From Allobosea sp. AAP35 (lineage in GTDB: Bacteria > Pseudomonadota > Alphaproteobacteria > Rhizobiales > Beijerinckiaceae), in contig NZ_LJHQ01000018.1 in NCBI RefSeq assembly GCF_001295925.1, positions 62,001-126,000 of the forward strand: a stretch of 64,000 nucleotides of DNA. Reading direction: 5' to 3'. The stretch's first letter is position 1, and each line of letters starts with the position of its first letter. The notes under the pieces are model-generated. The model did not search any database and had not been told where the DNA came from. It was given only the letters and a program-made list of their open reading frames with translations. Shown here one piece after another: positions 9,904-18,472 of the stretch. The translations under genes and the position numbers were made by a program.

Positions 9904-9921
9904 ATAAGTCATATTACTTAT
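9904..9921. promoter_or_regulatory. Inverted repeat after the GntR gene, possible operator
   Basis: ATAAGT and ACTTAT form perfect 6-bp arms around CATATT immediately after the GntR stop codon. It is notably AT-rich for this region and lies upstream of the hydroxyacid dehydrogenase gene. It could be a GntR-type operator; a short terminator is unlikely because the stem is weak. Confidence 0.35.
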
Positions 9922-10089
9922 GCGCCAGCGGCGCTTTCGCGGGGACGCCCCACATGGTGGGATGGTCCTTGATCGAGCGCCGGCGAGCGGACGGCTTCCC
10001 TGCAGCCGCGATATCGGCCATCTAATCGATTCACATTCGCCTGATCAAGCCGCCCGCCCATCACTCGCAGCCTACGGAAAACGCGCCCC

Positions 10090-11058
10090 ATGACACGGCC
10101 CGACGCCCCCGAAATCCTCATGACCGGCCCGCTGATGGCCTATGCCGCCGACCAGCTGAAGGCGAAATTCACCGTCCACGAACTCTGGAATGCGCCGGAC
10201 AAGGCCGCCTTCCTGCGCGAGATCTCCGGTCGCGTGCGCGGCATCGCCGGCGGCGGCCATATCCGCATCGACGGCGCGCTGTTCGACGCGCTGCCCAAGC
10301 TCGAGATGATCGCCAATTTCGGCGTCGGCTATGACAATGTCGACGCGGCGGAGGCCGGCCGTCGCGGGCTCGTCGTCTCCAACACACCTGACGTCCTGAC
10401 CGACGAAGTCGCCGATCTCGCCATCGGTCTGCTGATCTCAACCGTTCGGCAGCTGCCGCAGGTCGACCGTTATCTGCGCGAGGGCAAATGGCTCAAGGCG
10501 CCCTATCCGCTGACCACCTCGCTGCGCAAGCGCAAGGTCGGCATCGTCGGGCTGGGCCGCATCGGCAAGGCGGTGGCGCACCGGGTCGAGGCGTTCGGCC
10601 TGCCGATCGCCTATCACGGCCGCTCCCGCCAGGAAGACGTGCCCTATCGCTATTATCCCTCGCTGGTCGAGATGGCGGCCGATGTCGACACGCTGATCTC
10701 GGTCGCACCTGGCGGCGCCTCGACGCACCACATCATCAATGCCGAGGTGCTGAAGGCACTCGGCCCCAACGGCGTCGTCATCAATGTCGGCCGCGGCACC
10801 GTGATCGACGAGCAGGCGCTGATCGAAGCCCTGCAGAACAAGACCATTCTCTCGGCCGGTCTCGACGTCTTCGAGGACGAGCCGCGCGTGCCCGCCGCGC
10901 TGATCGCGATCGAGCATGCCGTGCTGCTGCCCCATGTCGGTTCGGCCTCGGTCCACACCCGCGAGCAGATGGGCCAGCTCGTCGTCGACAACCTCTTTTC
11001 CTGGTTCGAAGGCAAGGGCCCCCTGACGCCCGTGCCCGAAACCCCCTGGAAGGGCTGA
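10090..11058 (+). CDS. D-2-hydroxyacid dehydrogenase (glyoxylate/hydroxypyruvate reductase-like)
   Basis: A 322-residue NAD(P)-dependent D-isomer hydroxyacid dehydrogenase. The nucleotide-binding motif GLGRIG is at residues 154-159, and the catalytic triad is complete: Arg235 (NVGRGT), Glu264 (EDEP) and His282 (PHVGS). The N-terminal NFGVGYDNVD is typical of the GhrB/GyaR group, which reduces glyoxylate or hydroxypyruvate in the cytosol. It lies downstream of the GntR gene on the same strand and is followed 2 bp later by an exported protein gene. It fits as a lower step of sugar-acid catabolism. Confidence 0.9.
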   Translation: MTRPDAPEILMTGPLMAYAADQLKAKFTVHELWNAPDKAAFLREISGRVRGIAGGGHIRIDGALFDALPKLEMIANFGVGYDNVDAAEAGRRGLVVSNTPDVLTDEVADLAIGLLISTVRQLPQVDRYLREGKWLKAPYPLTTSLRKRKVGIVGLGRIGKAVAHRVEAFGLPIAYHGRSRQEDVPYRYYPSLVEMAADVDTLISVAPGGASTHHIINAEVLKALGPNGVVINVGRGTVIDEQALIEALQNKTILSAGLDVFEDEPRVPAALIAIEHAVLLPHVGSASVHTREQMGQLVVDNLFSWFEGKGPLTPVPETPWKG

Positions 11059-11060
11059 CG

Positions 11061-11855
11061 ATGCGGCGTCGTCTCCGCCTGGGCGTGGTCGCGGCAGGCA
11101 TCGGCTTGTCGCTGCACCCTGCCGTCGCGCAGACGACGATGCCGCCCCGCGGCGCGGACCAGGCCCCAGACGCCCTTCGCCCGCTTCTGGGCGCCTGGGA
11201 TCTGGAGGTGGTGGATCAACCGCGCCGCTGCACGATCATCCTGGGTGCTGAAGCCGCAGCCCATGGCCGGCAGGTGCGCTTTCCCGCGACCTGCCGCCGG
11301 GCCATCCCGATCCTCGCCACCGTCTCCAACTGGACCGTGACCGCCAAGGGTCTGCCGCTTCTGGCGGATGCGCAGGGGAAGGCCTTGCTCGGCTTCGATG
11401 GCACCGGGCCGTCGGCCGCGCTGCGGGCAAAGGCCGATGATGGCCAGGACTATCGTCTCGACCCCAAATCCTACCCCCGCAGCGTCAAGGCGCCTTCGAA
11501 CGCCGCGACGCAGACCGCAACAGCGGCCCAACGCCCGACCCTCGTCGATCCGGGCCGCGCCCCGGCCGCCGACACGGTGCCGGGGCGCTACGTCCTGATG
11601 CGCCAGCTGAACCGCGAGGCCTGCCGCCTGGTGCTGAGCACTGGCCCCCAGGCCGGCGCGCCTGCCGCCTTCGAAGGGTCCTGCACCGATACCGGCCTGA
11701 CCATCTTCGATCCAGCCGGCTGGCGCTACAACGCCGGCCGTCTTTCGCTCGTGGCGCGCAAGGGCCACAGCGTCGATCTCGTTTTCGAGAACGGCCATTG
11801 GCGCAAGGACCCGGCCGTCGGCGCGCCGCTCCTGATGCGCCGGCTCTCGCCCTAA
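11061..11855 (+). CDS. Exported protein with two AprI/Inh-type protease-inhibitor-like domains
   Basis: A 264-residue protein with an N-terminal signal peptide (about residues 1-23, ending AVAQ). Two copies of an AprI/Inh-like barrel follow. The first, about residues 41-115, begins LLGAWDLEVVDQPRRC, with Cys, Trp and a late LLADAQGKALLGF. The second, about residues 170-262, begins PGRYVLMRQLNREACRL and ends with VFENGHW. Inh proteins are periplasmic inhibitors of metalloproteases, but many genomic members have no known partner and no metalloprotease gene is visible here. A Thr/Ala/Pro-rich linker joins the domains. It starts 2 bp after the dehydrogenase stop codon. Confidence 0.75.
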   Translation: MRRRLRLGVVAAGIGLSLHPAVAQTTMPPRGADQAPDALRPLLGAWDLEVVDQPRRCTIILGAEAAAHGRQVRFPATCRRAIPILATVSNWTVTAKGLPLLADAQGKALLGFDGTGPSAALRAKADDGQDYRLDPKSYPRSVKAPSNAATQTATAAQRPTLVDPGRAPAADTVPGRYVLMRQLNREACRLVLSTGPQAGAPAAFEGSCTDTGLTIFDPAGWRYNAGRLSLVARKGHSVDLVFENGHWRKDPAVGAPLLMRRLSP

Positions 11856-12006
11856 CGGCCAGTCCGACATGTTGCGGCCGGTTGTTCGCCGCGATTCCTG
11901 ACGCTAGGTTACCGCGATTTCATCGAGATCGTGCTGGCGGCTGGGCATGATCGTTCCTAGATCGGCGTCAGGCGCCTGAACATGGCGCAAACAAAAGGAT
12001 TGCGGA

Positions 12007-12906
12007 ATGTTCAACGCCAAATCTCTCCTTGATGCACTCGTCAGCGCCGGAACGCAGGCTGGAAAACCGGGCGGACAAGGCCAGACCGGAACCCTGGGCT
12101 CGATCCTGGGCGGGCTGGCCGAGAAGGTCCAGCAGAGCGGCGGCATCGGCGGGCTCGCCGGCATGGCAGGCCAGATCCTGACCCAGGCCCAGCAGGGCGT
12201 CGGCGACGCCGCCCGCCAGACCGGCGTGCAGCAGAAGGCTGGCGATGCGCTGGGTCAGGTCACCGGCGGTCGCTCCGCCCAGGATGTGCTGGCCCAGGCC
12301 AAGGCGATGTTCGACAAGAACCCGGCGATGGCGACAGCCGTGCTCGGCGGCCTCGGCGCGCTGGTCTTCGGCTCATCGACCGGCCGGGCCGTCGTCGGGT
12401 CCGCGGCCCGCCTCGGCGGCATGGCCCTGATCGGCGGGTTGGCCTACAAGGCCTATCAGAACCATCAATCGGGCAAGCCGCTGCTTGATCTCGCCAGCCC
12501 GGACCTTCTGCCCGCGCCCGCGGGCACCGGCTTCGAGCCCGAAGCCGCCAGCCAGGCGACCGCTCTGGTCTTCATCCGCGCCATGATCGCCGCCGCAGCA
12601 GCCGATGGCGACATCGACGCCGACGAGCGGACCGTCATTCTCGGCGGCCTGCGCGAAGCCGGTTTCGACCAGGAGGCGAATGAATGGCTGGCTAAGGAAA
12701 TGGCCAATCCGGCTTCGGTCGAAGCTCTGGTCGAGGGGGCGGAAAGCCCTGAGGTCGCGGCGCAGATCTACACCGCCGCGCGTATCGCCATCAATCCCGA
12801 CACGCCTAGGGAAAAGGATTTCCTGGCCGGCCTGGCGGCATCGCTCGGGCTCGATGCCGAGCTCGTCTCCAATATTGATATCGCCGCCAGCGCCGCCAAG
12901 GTCTGA
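12007..12906 (+). CDS. DUF533 / TerB-like protein
   Basis: A 299-residue protein. Residues about 1-95 are Gly/Gln-rich and low in complexity, with a glycine-rich hydrophobic stretch around residues 105-150 (TAVLGGLGALVFGSSTG ... MALIGGLAYKAY) that may associate with the membrane. The C-terminal helical domain FIRAMIAAAAADGDIDADER resembles TerB/DUF533, as in E. coli YebE. Function is unknown; YebE is linked to envelope stress in enterobacteria, which need not transfer. It stands alone on the plus strand. Confidence 0.8.
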   Translation: MFNAKSLLDALVSAGTQAGKPGGQGQTGTLGSILGGLAEKVQQSGGIGGLAGMAGQILTQAQQGVGDAARQTGVQQKAGDALGQVTGGRSAQDVLAQAKAMFDKNPAMATAVLGGLGALVFGSSTGRAVVGSAARLGGMALIGGLAYKAYQNHQSGKPLLDLASPDLLPAPAGTGFEPEAASQATALVFIRAMIAAAAADGDIDADERTVILGGLREAGFDQEANEWLAKEMANPASVEALVEGAESPEVAAQIYTAARIAINPDTPREKDFLAGLAASLGLDAELVSNIDIAASAAKV

Positions 12907-13206
12907 CGCGCGCCCACTGATCGTCATCTCGCCGCCCGCCCTCCATGGCGGCGGTTCTCACGCGCGGCGGCCGGCGCCGCGCGCCCATCTCATACGCGTC
13001 ACGCGCAATCGCGCGGAAAACTTCAGCGCCCCGTTAATCATCGCAGCTGAATAGTCGCCGCGCGCGCCGGTCATCCACCCAGGTTTAGGAATTTTAGGAG
13101 AGTAAGGCAGAGGCCAGAAACGGCCGACTGCAAACAAACGCTCGCCCGGGCCCTGTCATTCGGCGCCCGAGCGGAAGACCGGCGCACGGGAGAAAGAGAC
13201 AAGGAC
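12907..13206. other. 300-bp intergenic region with a GC-rich hairpin
   Basis: No gene is seen. At 12961-12983 the sequence forms 9-bp perfect arms CGCGCGGCG and CGCCGCGCG around GCCGG, a strong hairpin without a T-tract. Further on, a GGTTTAGGAATTTTAGGAG stretch (around 13082) is AT-rich and may be part of the promoter region of the downstream prenyltransferase gene. No recognised operator is present. Confidence 0.5.
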
Positions 13207-14097
13207 ATGTCTTTGCCTGCGATGATCAGGGCGATGCGACCGCATCACTGGCTGAAGAATGGGCTCGTCTTCGTTCCGATTCTTCTTAACCATGACGTCT
13301 TCGACATTTCCGCGATCGGGCATGGCGTCGTCGCGTTCATAGCCTTCAGCCTGATGGCGTCCTCGATCTACCTCCTCAACGACATCATCGATGTCGAGGC
13401 CGATCGGCGCCACCCGACCAAATGCAAGCGCCCGCTTGCGGCAGGCGAGATCACCGAGCGTCAGGCATACGCTGCGGTGCCGCTGCTGCTGGCATCGTCC
13501 TTCGCGCTGTCCTGGCTGCTGCCGCAGCCTCGCCTCTTCCTGATGGCGCTCGCCGCCTATCTCGCTTTGGCGCTGGCCTATCTCTTCGTCCTCAAGCGCA
13601 AGCTGCTGGTCGATGTGCTGGGCCTGGCTGCCCTGCACACCTTGCGGATCCTCGCCGGCAATGCCGCCGCCGCGATTCCGATCTCCTCCTGGTTGCTCGC
13701 CTTCTCGATGTTCCTGTTCCTGAGCCTGGCGCTGGTGAAGCGCTATGCCGAACTGCGGATCACGCAGGACCAGTCGGGCCTCAAAAAGGCCGGCCGCGGC
13801 TACCATGCCGAGGACATCGAGGCGCTGTCGCAGCTCGGCATGGCCTCGGGCTGCACCTGCGCGCTGATCATGGCGCTCTATGTCGACAGCGCCGCCGTCA
13901 AGGAACTCTATCGCCGCCCCGAACTGATCTGGCTGGTCTGCCCGATCATCCTGTATCAGATGGCGCGCATCTGGTTCCTGGCACGGCGTGGGCACATGCC
14001 CGACGATCCGCTGGTGTTCATGATCCGTGATTGGCGCAGCCAGGTGACGGGCGCGGCCGTCGTCGTGATCATGGTCGCCGCGACATTGTGGCCGTGA
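13207..14097 (+). CDS. UbiA-family prenyltransferase, decaprenyl-phosphate phosphoribosyltransferase-like
   Basis: A 296-residue polytopic membrane protein. The first Asp-rich motif NDIIDVEADRRHP (about residues 58-70), followed by KCKRPLAAGEIT, matches the signature of 5-phosphoribosyl-1-pyrophosphate:decaprenyl-phosphate phosphoribosyltransferases (Rv3806c-type) rather than quinone-pathway UbiA enzymes. Seven to nine hydrophobic spans are visible. Such enzymes transfer ribose-5-phosphate to a polyprenyl phosphate at the inner membrane, the first step to polyprenyl-phospho-arabinose. The stop overlaps the next start (TGATG), coupling it to a DprE1-like oxidase, which strongly supports this assignment. 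Confidence 0.83.
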   Translation: MSLPAMIRAMRPHHWLKNGLVFVPILLNHDVFDISAIGHGVVAFIAFSLMASSIYLLNDIIDVEADRRHPTKCKRPLAAGEITERQAYAAVPLLLASSFALSWLLPQPRLFLMALAAYLALALAYLFVLKRKLLVDVLGLAALHTLRILAGNAAAAIPISSWLLAFSMFLFLSLALVKRYAELRITQDQSGLKKAGRGYHAEDIEALSQLGMASGCTCALIMALYVDSAAVKELYRRPELIWLVCPIILYQMARIWFLARRGHMPDDPLVFMIRDWRSQVTGAAVVVIMVAATLWP

Positions 14098-15407
14098 TGA
14101 AAGCGCGGTCCGAGATCGGCTCCTGGGGCGGCCTGAAGGCGAAGGATAGTGCCACGCTCGCGCCCGAGGCCTGGATGGCCCATCCCTCGCCGGAGCAGGG
14201 GCCGGTGCTGGCCCACGGCAATGGCCGCTCCTATGGCGATTCCTGCCTCAACGATGGCGGGCGGCTGATCATGGCACGCGGGCTCGATCGCGTCCTCGCT
14301 TTCGACCGCGAGAACGGCGTCGTCTCCTGCGAGGCCGGGGTCCTGCTCGACGACCTGTTGAAGCTGGTCGTGCCAGCGGGCTGGTTTCCGCCCGTCACGC
14401 CGGGCACCTGTTTCGTGACGATCGGCGGAGCGCTTGCCAACGACGTTCATGGCAAGAACCACCACCGCGCCGGGACCTTCGGCCGCCATGTCCTGGCCTT
14501 CGAACTCGTCCGCTCGGATGGGCAGCGGCTTACCTGCGCGCCCGACATCAATGCCGGCCTCTTTGCCGCGACCATTGGGGGCATGGGCCTCACCGGCCTG
14601 ATCACGCAGGTCACGCTGCAGCTCATGCCGGTGGCCTCCGGCGAGATGATGCAGGAGACGATCCATTTCGACGGTCTCGACCGCTTCTTCGCCATCGCGG
14701 CTCAATCCGACGCGACGCATGACTATACCGTCGCCTGGATCGACGCGCTCGCCAGCGGCTCAAGCTTCGGGCGCGGCGTCTTCTTCCGCGCCAACCACGC
14801 GCCGGCTGCCAACACGTCGCCGAGCCGACCCCGGCGCAGCCTGCCGTTTCCGATCAAGCCGCCGATCCCGCTCATCAACGGCCTGACGCTGCGCGCCTTC
14901 AACCTGCTCTATCGTACGATGCAGCCACGCTCGCCTGATCCACGCCGCATCGCCTATCGCCCGTTCTTCTATCCGCTCGACCGGGTGCGCAACTGGAACC
15001 GCGCCTATGGCCCCAACGGCCTGCGCCAGTTCCAATGCGCAATCCCCATGGCCGATGCCCGCGACGCGGTCGAGGCGATGCTGCGGCTGACGCTGGCTTC
15101 CGGCGAGGCCTCCTTCCTGACCGTGCTCAAGCTCTTCGGCGATGTCCCCTCGCCCGGGATGATGTCCTTCCCTGTCGCCGGGGCGACGCTCACGCTCGAC
15201 TTTCCCAACCGGGGGGCGCGGACGGAGAGGCTGCTGACCGCACTCGACCGGATCGCTCTCGAGGCAGGCGGTCGCGTCAACCCCTACAAGGACGCCCGGA
15301 TGTCGCCTGCGACCTTTCGGGCCTCCTTCCCGCAATGGCGCGATTTCGCGCAACATATCGACCCCGGCTTTTCGTCGAGCTTCTGGCGGCGGGTGACGGC
15401 TGGCTAA
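14097..15407 (+). CDS. FAD-linked oxidase, DprE1-like (polyprenyl-phospho-ribose 2-oxidase family)
   Basis: A 436-residue flavoprotein of the vanillyl-alcohol-oxidase fold. The FAD-binding half contains HGNGRSYGDSC, PVTPGTCFVTIGGALAND and VHGKNHHRAGTFG, the last matching the DprE1 active-site loop. The catalytic Lys is in NPYKDARMS (about residue 398). At the position where mycobacterial DprE1 has the drug-reactive Cys (NVCVDF or similar) this protein reads TLTLDFPN, with Thr instead of Cys. The expected reaction is oxidation of C2 of polyprenyl-phospho-ribose to a keto sugar. The usual short-chain reductase partner DprE2 is not adjacent. The ATG at 14097 overlaps the prenyltransferase stop by one base. 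Confidence 0.82.
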   Translation: MKARSEIGSWGGLKAKDSATLAPEAWMAHPSPEQGPVLAHGNGRSYGDSCLNDGGRLIMARGLDRVLAFDRENGVVSCEAGVLLDDLLKLVVPAGWFPPVTPGTCFVTIGGALANDVHGKNHHRAGTFGRHVLAFELVRSDGQRLTCAPDINAGLFAATIGGMGLTGLITQVTLQLMPVASGEMMQETIHFDGLDRFFAIAAQSDATHDYTVAWIDALASGSSFGRGVFFRANHAPAANTSPSRPRRSLPFPIKPPIPLINGLTLRAFNLLYRTMQPRSPDPRRIAYRPFFYPLDRVRNWNRAYGPNGLRQFQCAIPMADARDAVEAMLRLTLASGEASFLTVLKLFGDVPSPGMMSFPVAGATLTLDFPNRGARTERLLTALDRIALEAGGRVNPYKDARMSPATFRASFPQWRDFAQHIDPGFSSSFWRRVTAG

Positions 15408-15541
15408 GCGCCGCACCGGGCTTTGGCTTCGGCGGTCAAAAAAAATCTGCGCGTCCTTTGAACCGCCCCGCCATCCGCCGCGACCAACGGTCATGGAGGG
15501 CGAATGGTTCGCTCCCGAAAGCCTTCAGGGAGATCAAGACG

Positions 15542-15835
15542 ATGACCCGCTTCAGGAAGATCGCGACCGCCACGCTTGCCGCTCTCACGCTCGCCACCAC
15601 GCTCGCGGCCACCGCCGCCGAAGCACGTCCGCGTCATTGGGGCCATCGCGGCTATGGCTATGGCGCCGGCATCGTCGGTGCGCTCGCCGTCGGCGGGCTG
15701 CTCGCCGCCGCCGCGTCCCGCCCGGCCTATGGCGGCTACTACGCCTACGGCCCGGTCCGCCGCTGCGACATGGTCGAGCGCATCAACCGCTATGGCGAGA
15801 TCGTCGGCTGGCGCCGCGTCTGCGGGTACTACTGA
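15542..15835 (+). CDS. Small exported Gly/Tyr-rich protein
   Basis: A 97-residue protein of unknown function. An N-terminal signal peptide (about residues 1-28, Arg/Lys then Ala/Thr/Leu-rich, cleavage near AEA-RP) is followed by a Gly/Tyr/His-rich stretch, a hydrophobic Ala/Gly segment (about residues 43-60) and a C-terminal motif with Cys-Asp-Met-Val-Glu-Arg-Ile-Asn and a terminal Arg-Val-Cys. Similar short proteins are common in Hyphomicrobiales as uncharacterised surface or periplasmic proteins. A GGGAG lies about 10 bp before the ATG. Confidence 0.75.
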   Translation: MTRFRKIATATLAALTLATTLAATAAEARPRHWGHRGYGYGAGIVGALAVGGLLAAAASRPAYGGYYAYGPVRRCDMVERINRYGEIVGWRRVCGYY

Positions 15836-15970
15836 GTGAGGTCGGCCCGGGGCCAGGAACCCGCAGGGCCGTCACCAGACATCTCGGCATGACGCCGGAA
15901 CTCGCAGACCCTTCAGAGCGGCTCCCCGATCCTCCCGGGGGGCCGTTTCGCTTTGACTTCAGCGCATGAA

Positions 15971-16000
15971 AAAGGGCCGGCGAACCGGCCCTTTCCAAAG
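15971..16000 (-). terminator. Rho-independent terminator with UUCG tetraloop
   Basis: Ten-base perfect arms AAAGGGCCGG (15971-15980) and CCGGCCCTTT (15985-15994) enclose CGAA, which reads UUCG in the minus-strand RNA, followed there by a run of U. It ends the minus-strand operon whose last gene is the aminotransferase and separates it from the convergent small exported protein gene. Confidence 0.9.
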
Positions 16001-16019
16001 CAGACGTCCGAGGAACGCC

Positions 16020-17471
16020 TCAGCCTTTCGACACCGCGACCTTGCGCAGGTAATCCGTGACGATGCGGGTGATGCCGCGCGACAGCAGGTCGTCCAGCGC
16101 AGTGATGAAGGTGTCGCAATCCTCGCGCGTCGCGATCAGCGGCGGCTCGAGCCGGATGACGTTGCGGTTGTATTCGGTGAAGGCGACGAGCACGTCGTAA
16201 TCCTTCAGGAGCAGTGCGCCGATGAAGCCGCAGAGCGAACCCTTCAGCTTGTCGTCGAGCAGCGCGACCATGTGCTTGAGCCCAAAGGGCATGGTCTCGC
16301 TGATGTCCTGGAACTCGACGCCGATCATCAGGCCGCGCCCACGGATCTCCTTGAGCAGGCTCGGATGCTTGACCCGCAGCGCGTTCAGCCGCTCGATCAG
16401 ATAGTCGCCCTGGCGCTGGGCATTGCCCATGAGGTCTTCCTCATAGAGCACGTTCAGCCCCTCGATCGCCGAGATGCAGGCCTCGCCCATGCCCCCGAAG
16501 GTCGCCTGCGCATGGATCAGCGCGGTCTTGGGCTTGCCATAGGCCTTCATGTAGAGCTCGCGACGCGCGATCATCGCGCCCATCGCGGCCTTGGAGCCTC
16601 CCAGCGCCTTGGCGAGCGCGGTGACGTCCGGCACCACGCCGTCGCGCTCGAAGGCGAAGAACTGCCCGGTGCGTCCGAGGCCGCACTGCACCTCGTCGGC
16701 GACCCAGAGCACGCCATGCTTGTCGCAAAGCGCGCGCAGCTCGCGCCAGAAGCCGAGCGGCGCCTCGATGATGCCGCCACCGCCCTGGATCGTTTCCATC
16801 ACGACGATGCCGATGGTCGGGTCGCTTTCAAGCGCCCGGCGCACCGCCTCGATGTCGCCGAACGGTACCTTGACCCGGTTCTCGACCAGCTTGAACTGCG
16901 ACTGGTAGAGCGTGGAATCCGTGACCGAGAGCACGCCCTTGGTCTTGCCGTGGAAGGAGTTCGCGGCATGCAGGATCTTGGACTTGGCCGGACCCTGCGC
17001 CTGCTCGGCGACCTTCAGCGCGGCCTCCATCGCCTCCGAGCCGGTCGAGCCGAGGAAAACCATGTCGAGATCGCCCGGCGAGATCGCGGCAAGATTGGCC
17101 GCGAGTGCGGAGGCATATTGCGACATGAACGCCATGCAGATCTCATGGCGGTTCTCGTCCTGGAATTTCTTGCGCGCCGCGACGATGCGCGGATGGTTGT
17201 GGCCGAAGGCGACCGAGCAGAACCCGCCGAAGAAATCGAGGATCTTGCGGCCGTCCTTGGTGATGTAGTGCATGCCCTCGGCGCGATCGACGAGGATCTT
17301 GTCGAAGCCGAGCAGCTTGAGGAAATGCACCTGGCCCGGATTAATGTGGCTGGTGAAGAGCTCCTTCACCGTCTGCACATCGAGATTCTTGGCATCCTCG
17401 ACGCTGTAGAGCTTCGGCCGGGCGGGCGCGGTCATCGCGGCATCTTCGGACTTGAAAGCGGGCATGCTCAT
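16020..17471 (-). CDS. Class III pyridoxal-phosphate aminotransferase
   Basis: A 483-residue fold-type I PLP enzyme. FGGFCSVAFGHNHP, the phosphate-binding GSTGSEAMEAALK, WVADEVQCGLGRTG and the Schiff-base lysine in ALAKALGGSKAAMGA are in order. This is the acetylornithine/4-aminobutyrate aminotransferase superfamily, but the donor and acceptor cannot be read from sequence. Its start overlaps the SDR stop (ATGA), with AGGAG 9 bp upstream, so it is the last gene of the operon transporter - microprotein - SDR - aminotransferase. In that setting it may aminate a keto-sugar or a lipid-linked intermediate rather than act in amino-acid metabolism. This is an inference. Confidence 0.85.
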   Translation of the reverse strand: MSMPAFKSEDAAMTAPARPKLYSVEDAKNLDVQTVKELFTSHINPGQVHFLKLLGFDKILVDRAEGMHYITKDGRKILDFFGGFCSVAFGHNHPRIVAARKKFQDENRHEICMAFMSQYASALAANLAAISPGDLDMVFLGSTGSEAMEAALKVAEQAQGPAKSKILHAANSFHGKTKGVLSVTDSTLYQSQFKLVENRVKVPFGDIEAVRRALESDPTIGIVVMETIQGGGGIIEAPLGFWRELRALCDKHGVLWVADEVQCGLGRTGQFFAFERDGVVPDVTALAKALGGSKAAMGAMIARRELYMKAYGKPKTALIHAQATFGGMGEACISAIEGLNVLYEEDLMGNAQRQGDYLIERLNALRVKHPSLLKEIRGRGLMIGVEFQDISETMPFGLKHMVALLDDKLKGSLCGFIGALLLKDYDVLVAFTEYNRNVIRLEPPLIATREDCDTFITALDDLLSRGITRIVTDYLRKVAVSKG

Positions 17472-18472
17472 GCGGCGACACTCCTGCGAGCTTCATGCGA
17501 GGGCGCTTTGGCCCGGCGATATTCGGTGTAGGCGGCGAGCAGCATGTCCTCGTCGCGATGCATCGGCTTCCAGCCAAGCTCGCGCTTGGCCTTGGAGGTG
17601 TCGAGAATGCAGATCTCGTCGGCGATCATGTACTGCTCGGGGTCCATGATCGGCATGTTGACCGCATCGAGCGCGTTCAGCGTCAGCTTCACCAGCGAGC
17701 CCGGGGTCGGCAGCAGGATCGACTTCGAGCCGGCATGCCTGATCAGATCGCCGAGCAGCTTGCGAACCGGCGGCGGATCGTCCGAGCCGAGATTATAGGC
17801 GCTGTTGGGGAAGTCCGCCTTCCAGGCCGCGACGCAGGCGCTGGCGCAGTCGAACACGGAGATGAACTGGTAGGGGTTCTTGCCCGAACCGATCATCGGC
17901 ACCGGCAGGTTCATGTCGATCAGCTTGAACAGCTTGACCAGGATGCCGAGCCGCCCGGGCCCGATGATCAGGCGCGGCCGGAAGATCGGGATCTGGAAGC
18001 CCTTGTCGCGATAGCTCTGGGCGAGCGTCTCGGTGGCGAGCTTGCTCTCGCCATATTCGCCCAGCGGCTTGGCGGGGTGCGTCTCGTCCTGAGGCACCGT
18101 CACCGAATGGCCATAGATCATGTCGGTGGTGAAATGGACGAGCTTGTTGGCGCCCGCCTTCTCCATCCAGGACAGGATGTTCTGCGTGCCGTGATAATTC
18201 ACCGGCCAGAAGAAATCATGCCGCTCCGCCCGCGTCACGATCGGCGAAAGCATCTTGGCCGAGAGGTTGTAGACCAGGTCGTCCTGAGCGAGCGGGATGC
18301 CGGCGACGCTCTGCGCATCCGTCACGTCGATGCGGTGGAACGGCACCGAGGCGTAATGGGCATGGCCGCTCTTGACGATGTCGGCGACCAGCACCTCCTC
18401 GCCCATGGCGTGGAGATCCGCCGCCAGATGCGAACCGACGAAGCCGTCGCCGCCGATGATGATGTGCTTCAT
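17468..18472 (-). CDS. NAD-dependent epimerase/dehydratase (extended SDR)
   Basis: A 334-residue extended short-chain dehydrogenase. It opens with the nucleotide-binding GGDGFVGSHLA and has the catalytic Tyr and Lys in EYGESKLATE (about residues 152-160), with an upstream Thr in FTTDMIYG. It ends with a typical ELGWKP segment. The family acts on nucleotide- or lipid-linked sugars. Its ATG overlaps the stop of a 38-residue protein (ATGA) and its own stop overlaps the aminotransferase start, so all are translationally coupled. The substrate is unknown. Confidence 0.87.
   Translation of the reverse strand: MKHIIIGGDGFVGSHLAADLHAMGEEVLVADIVKSGHAHYASVPFHRIDVTDAQSVAGIPLAQDDLVYNLSAKMLSPIVTRAERHDFFWPVNYHGTQNILSWMEKAGANKLVHFTTDMIYGHSVTVPQDETHPAKPLGEYGESKLATETLAQSYRDKGFQIPIFRPRLIIGPGRLGILVKLFKLIDMNLPVPMIGSGKNPYQFISVFDCASACVAAWKADFPNSAYNLGSDDPPPVRKLLGDLIRHAGSKSILLPTPGSLVKLTLNALDAVNMPIMDPEQYMIADEICILDTSKAKRELGWKPMHRDEDMLLAAYTEYRRAKAPSHEARRSVAA

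Noticed and set aside
12961-12983. GC-rich perfect hairpin as the DUF533 terminator
   Set aside because: The stem is strong, but it is 55 bp past the stop codon and has no T-tract; it could equally be a leader structure of the next gene, so it was noted only as intergenic structure.
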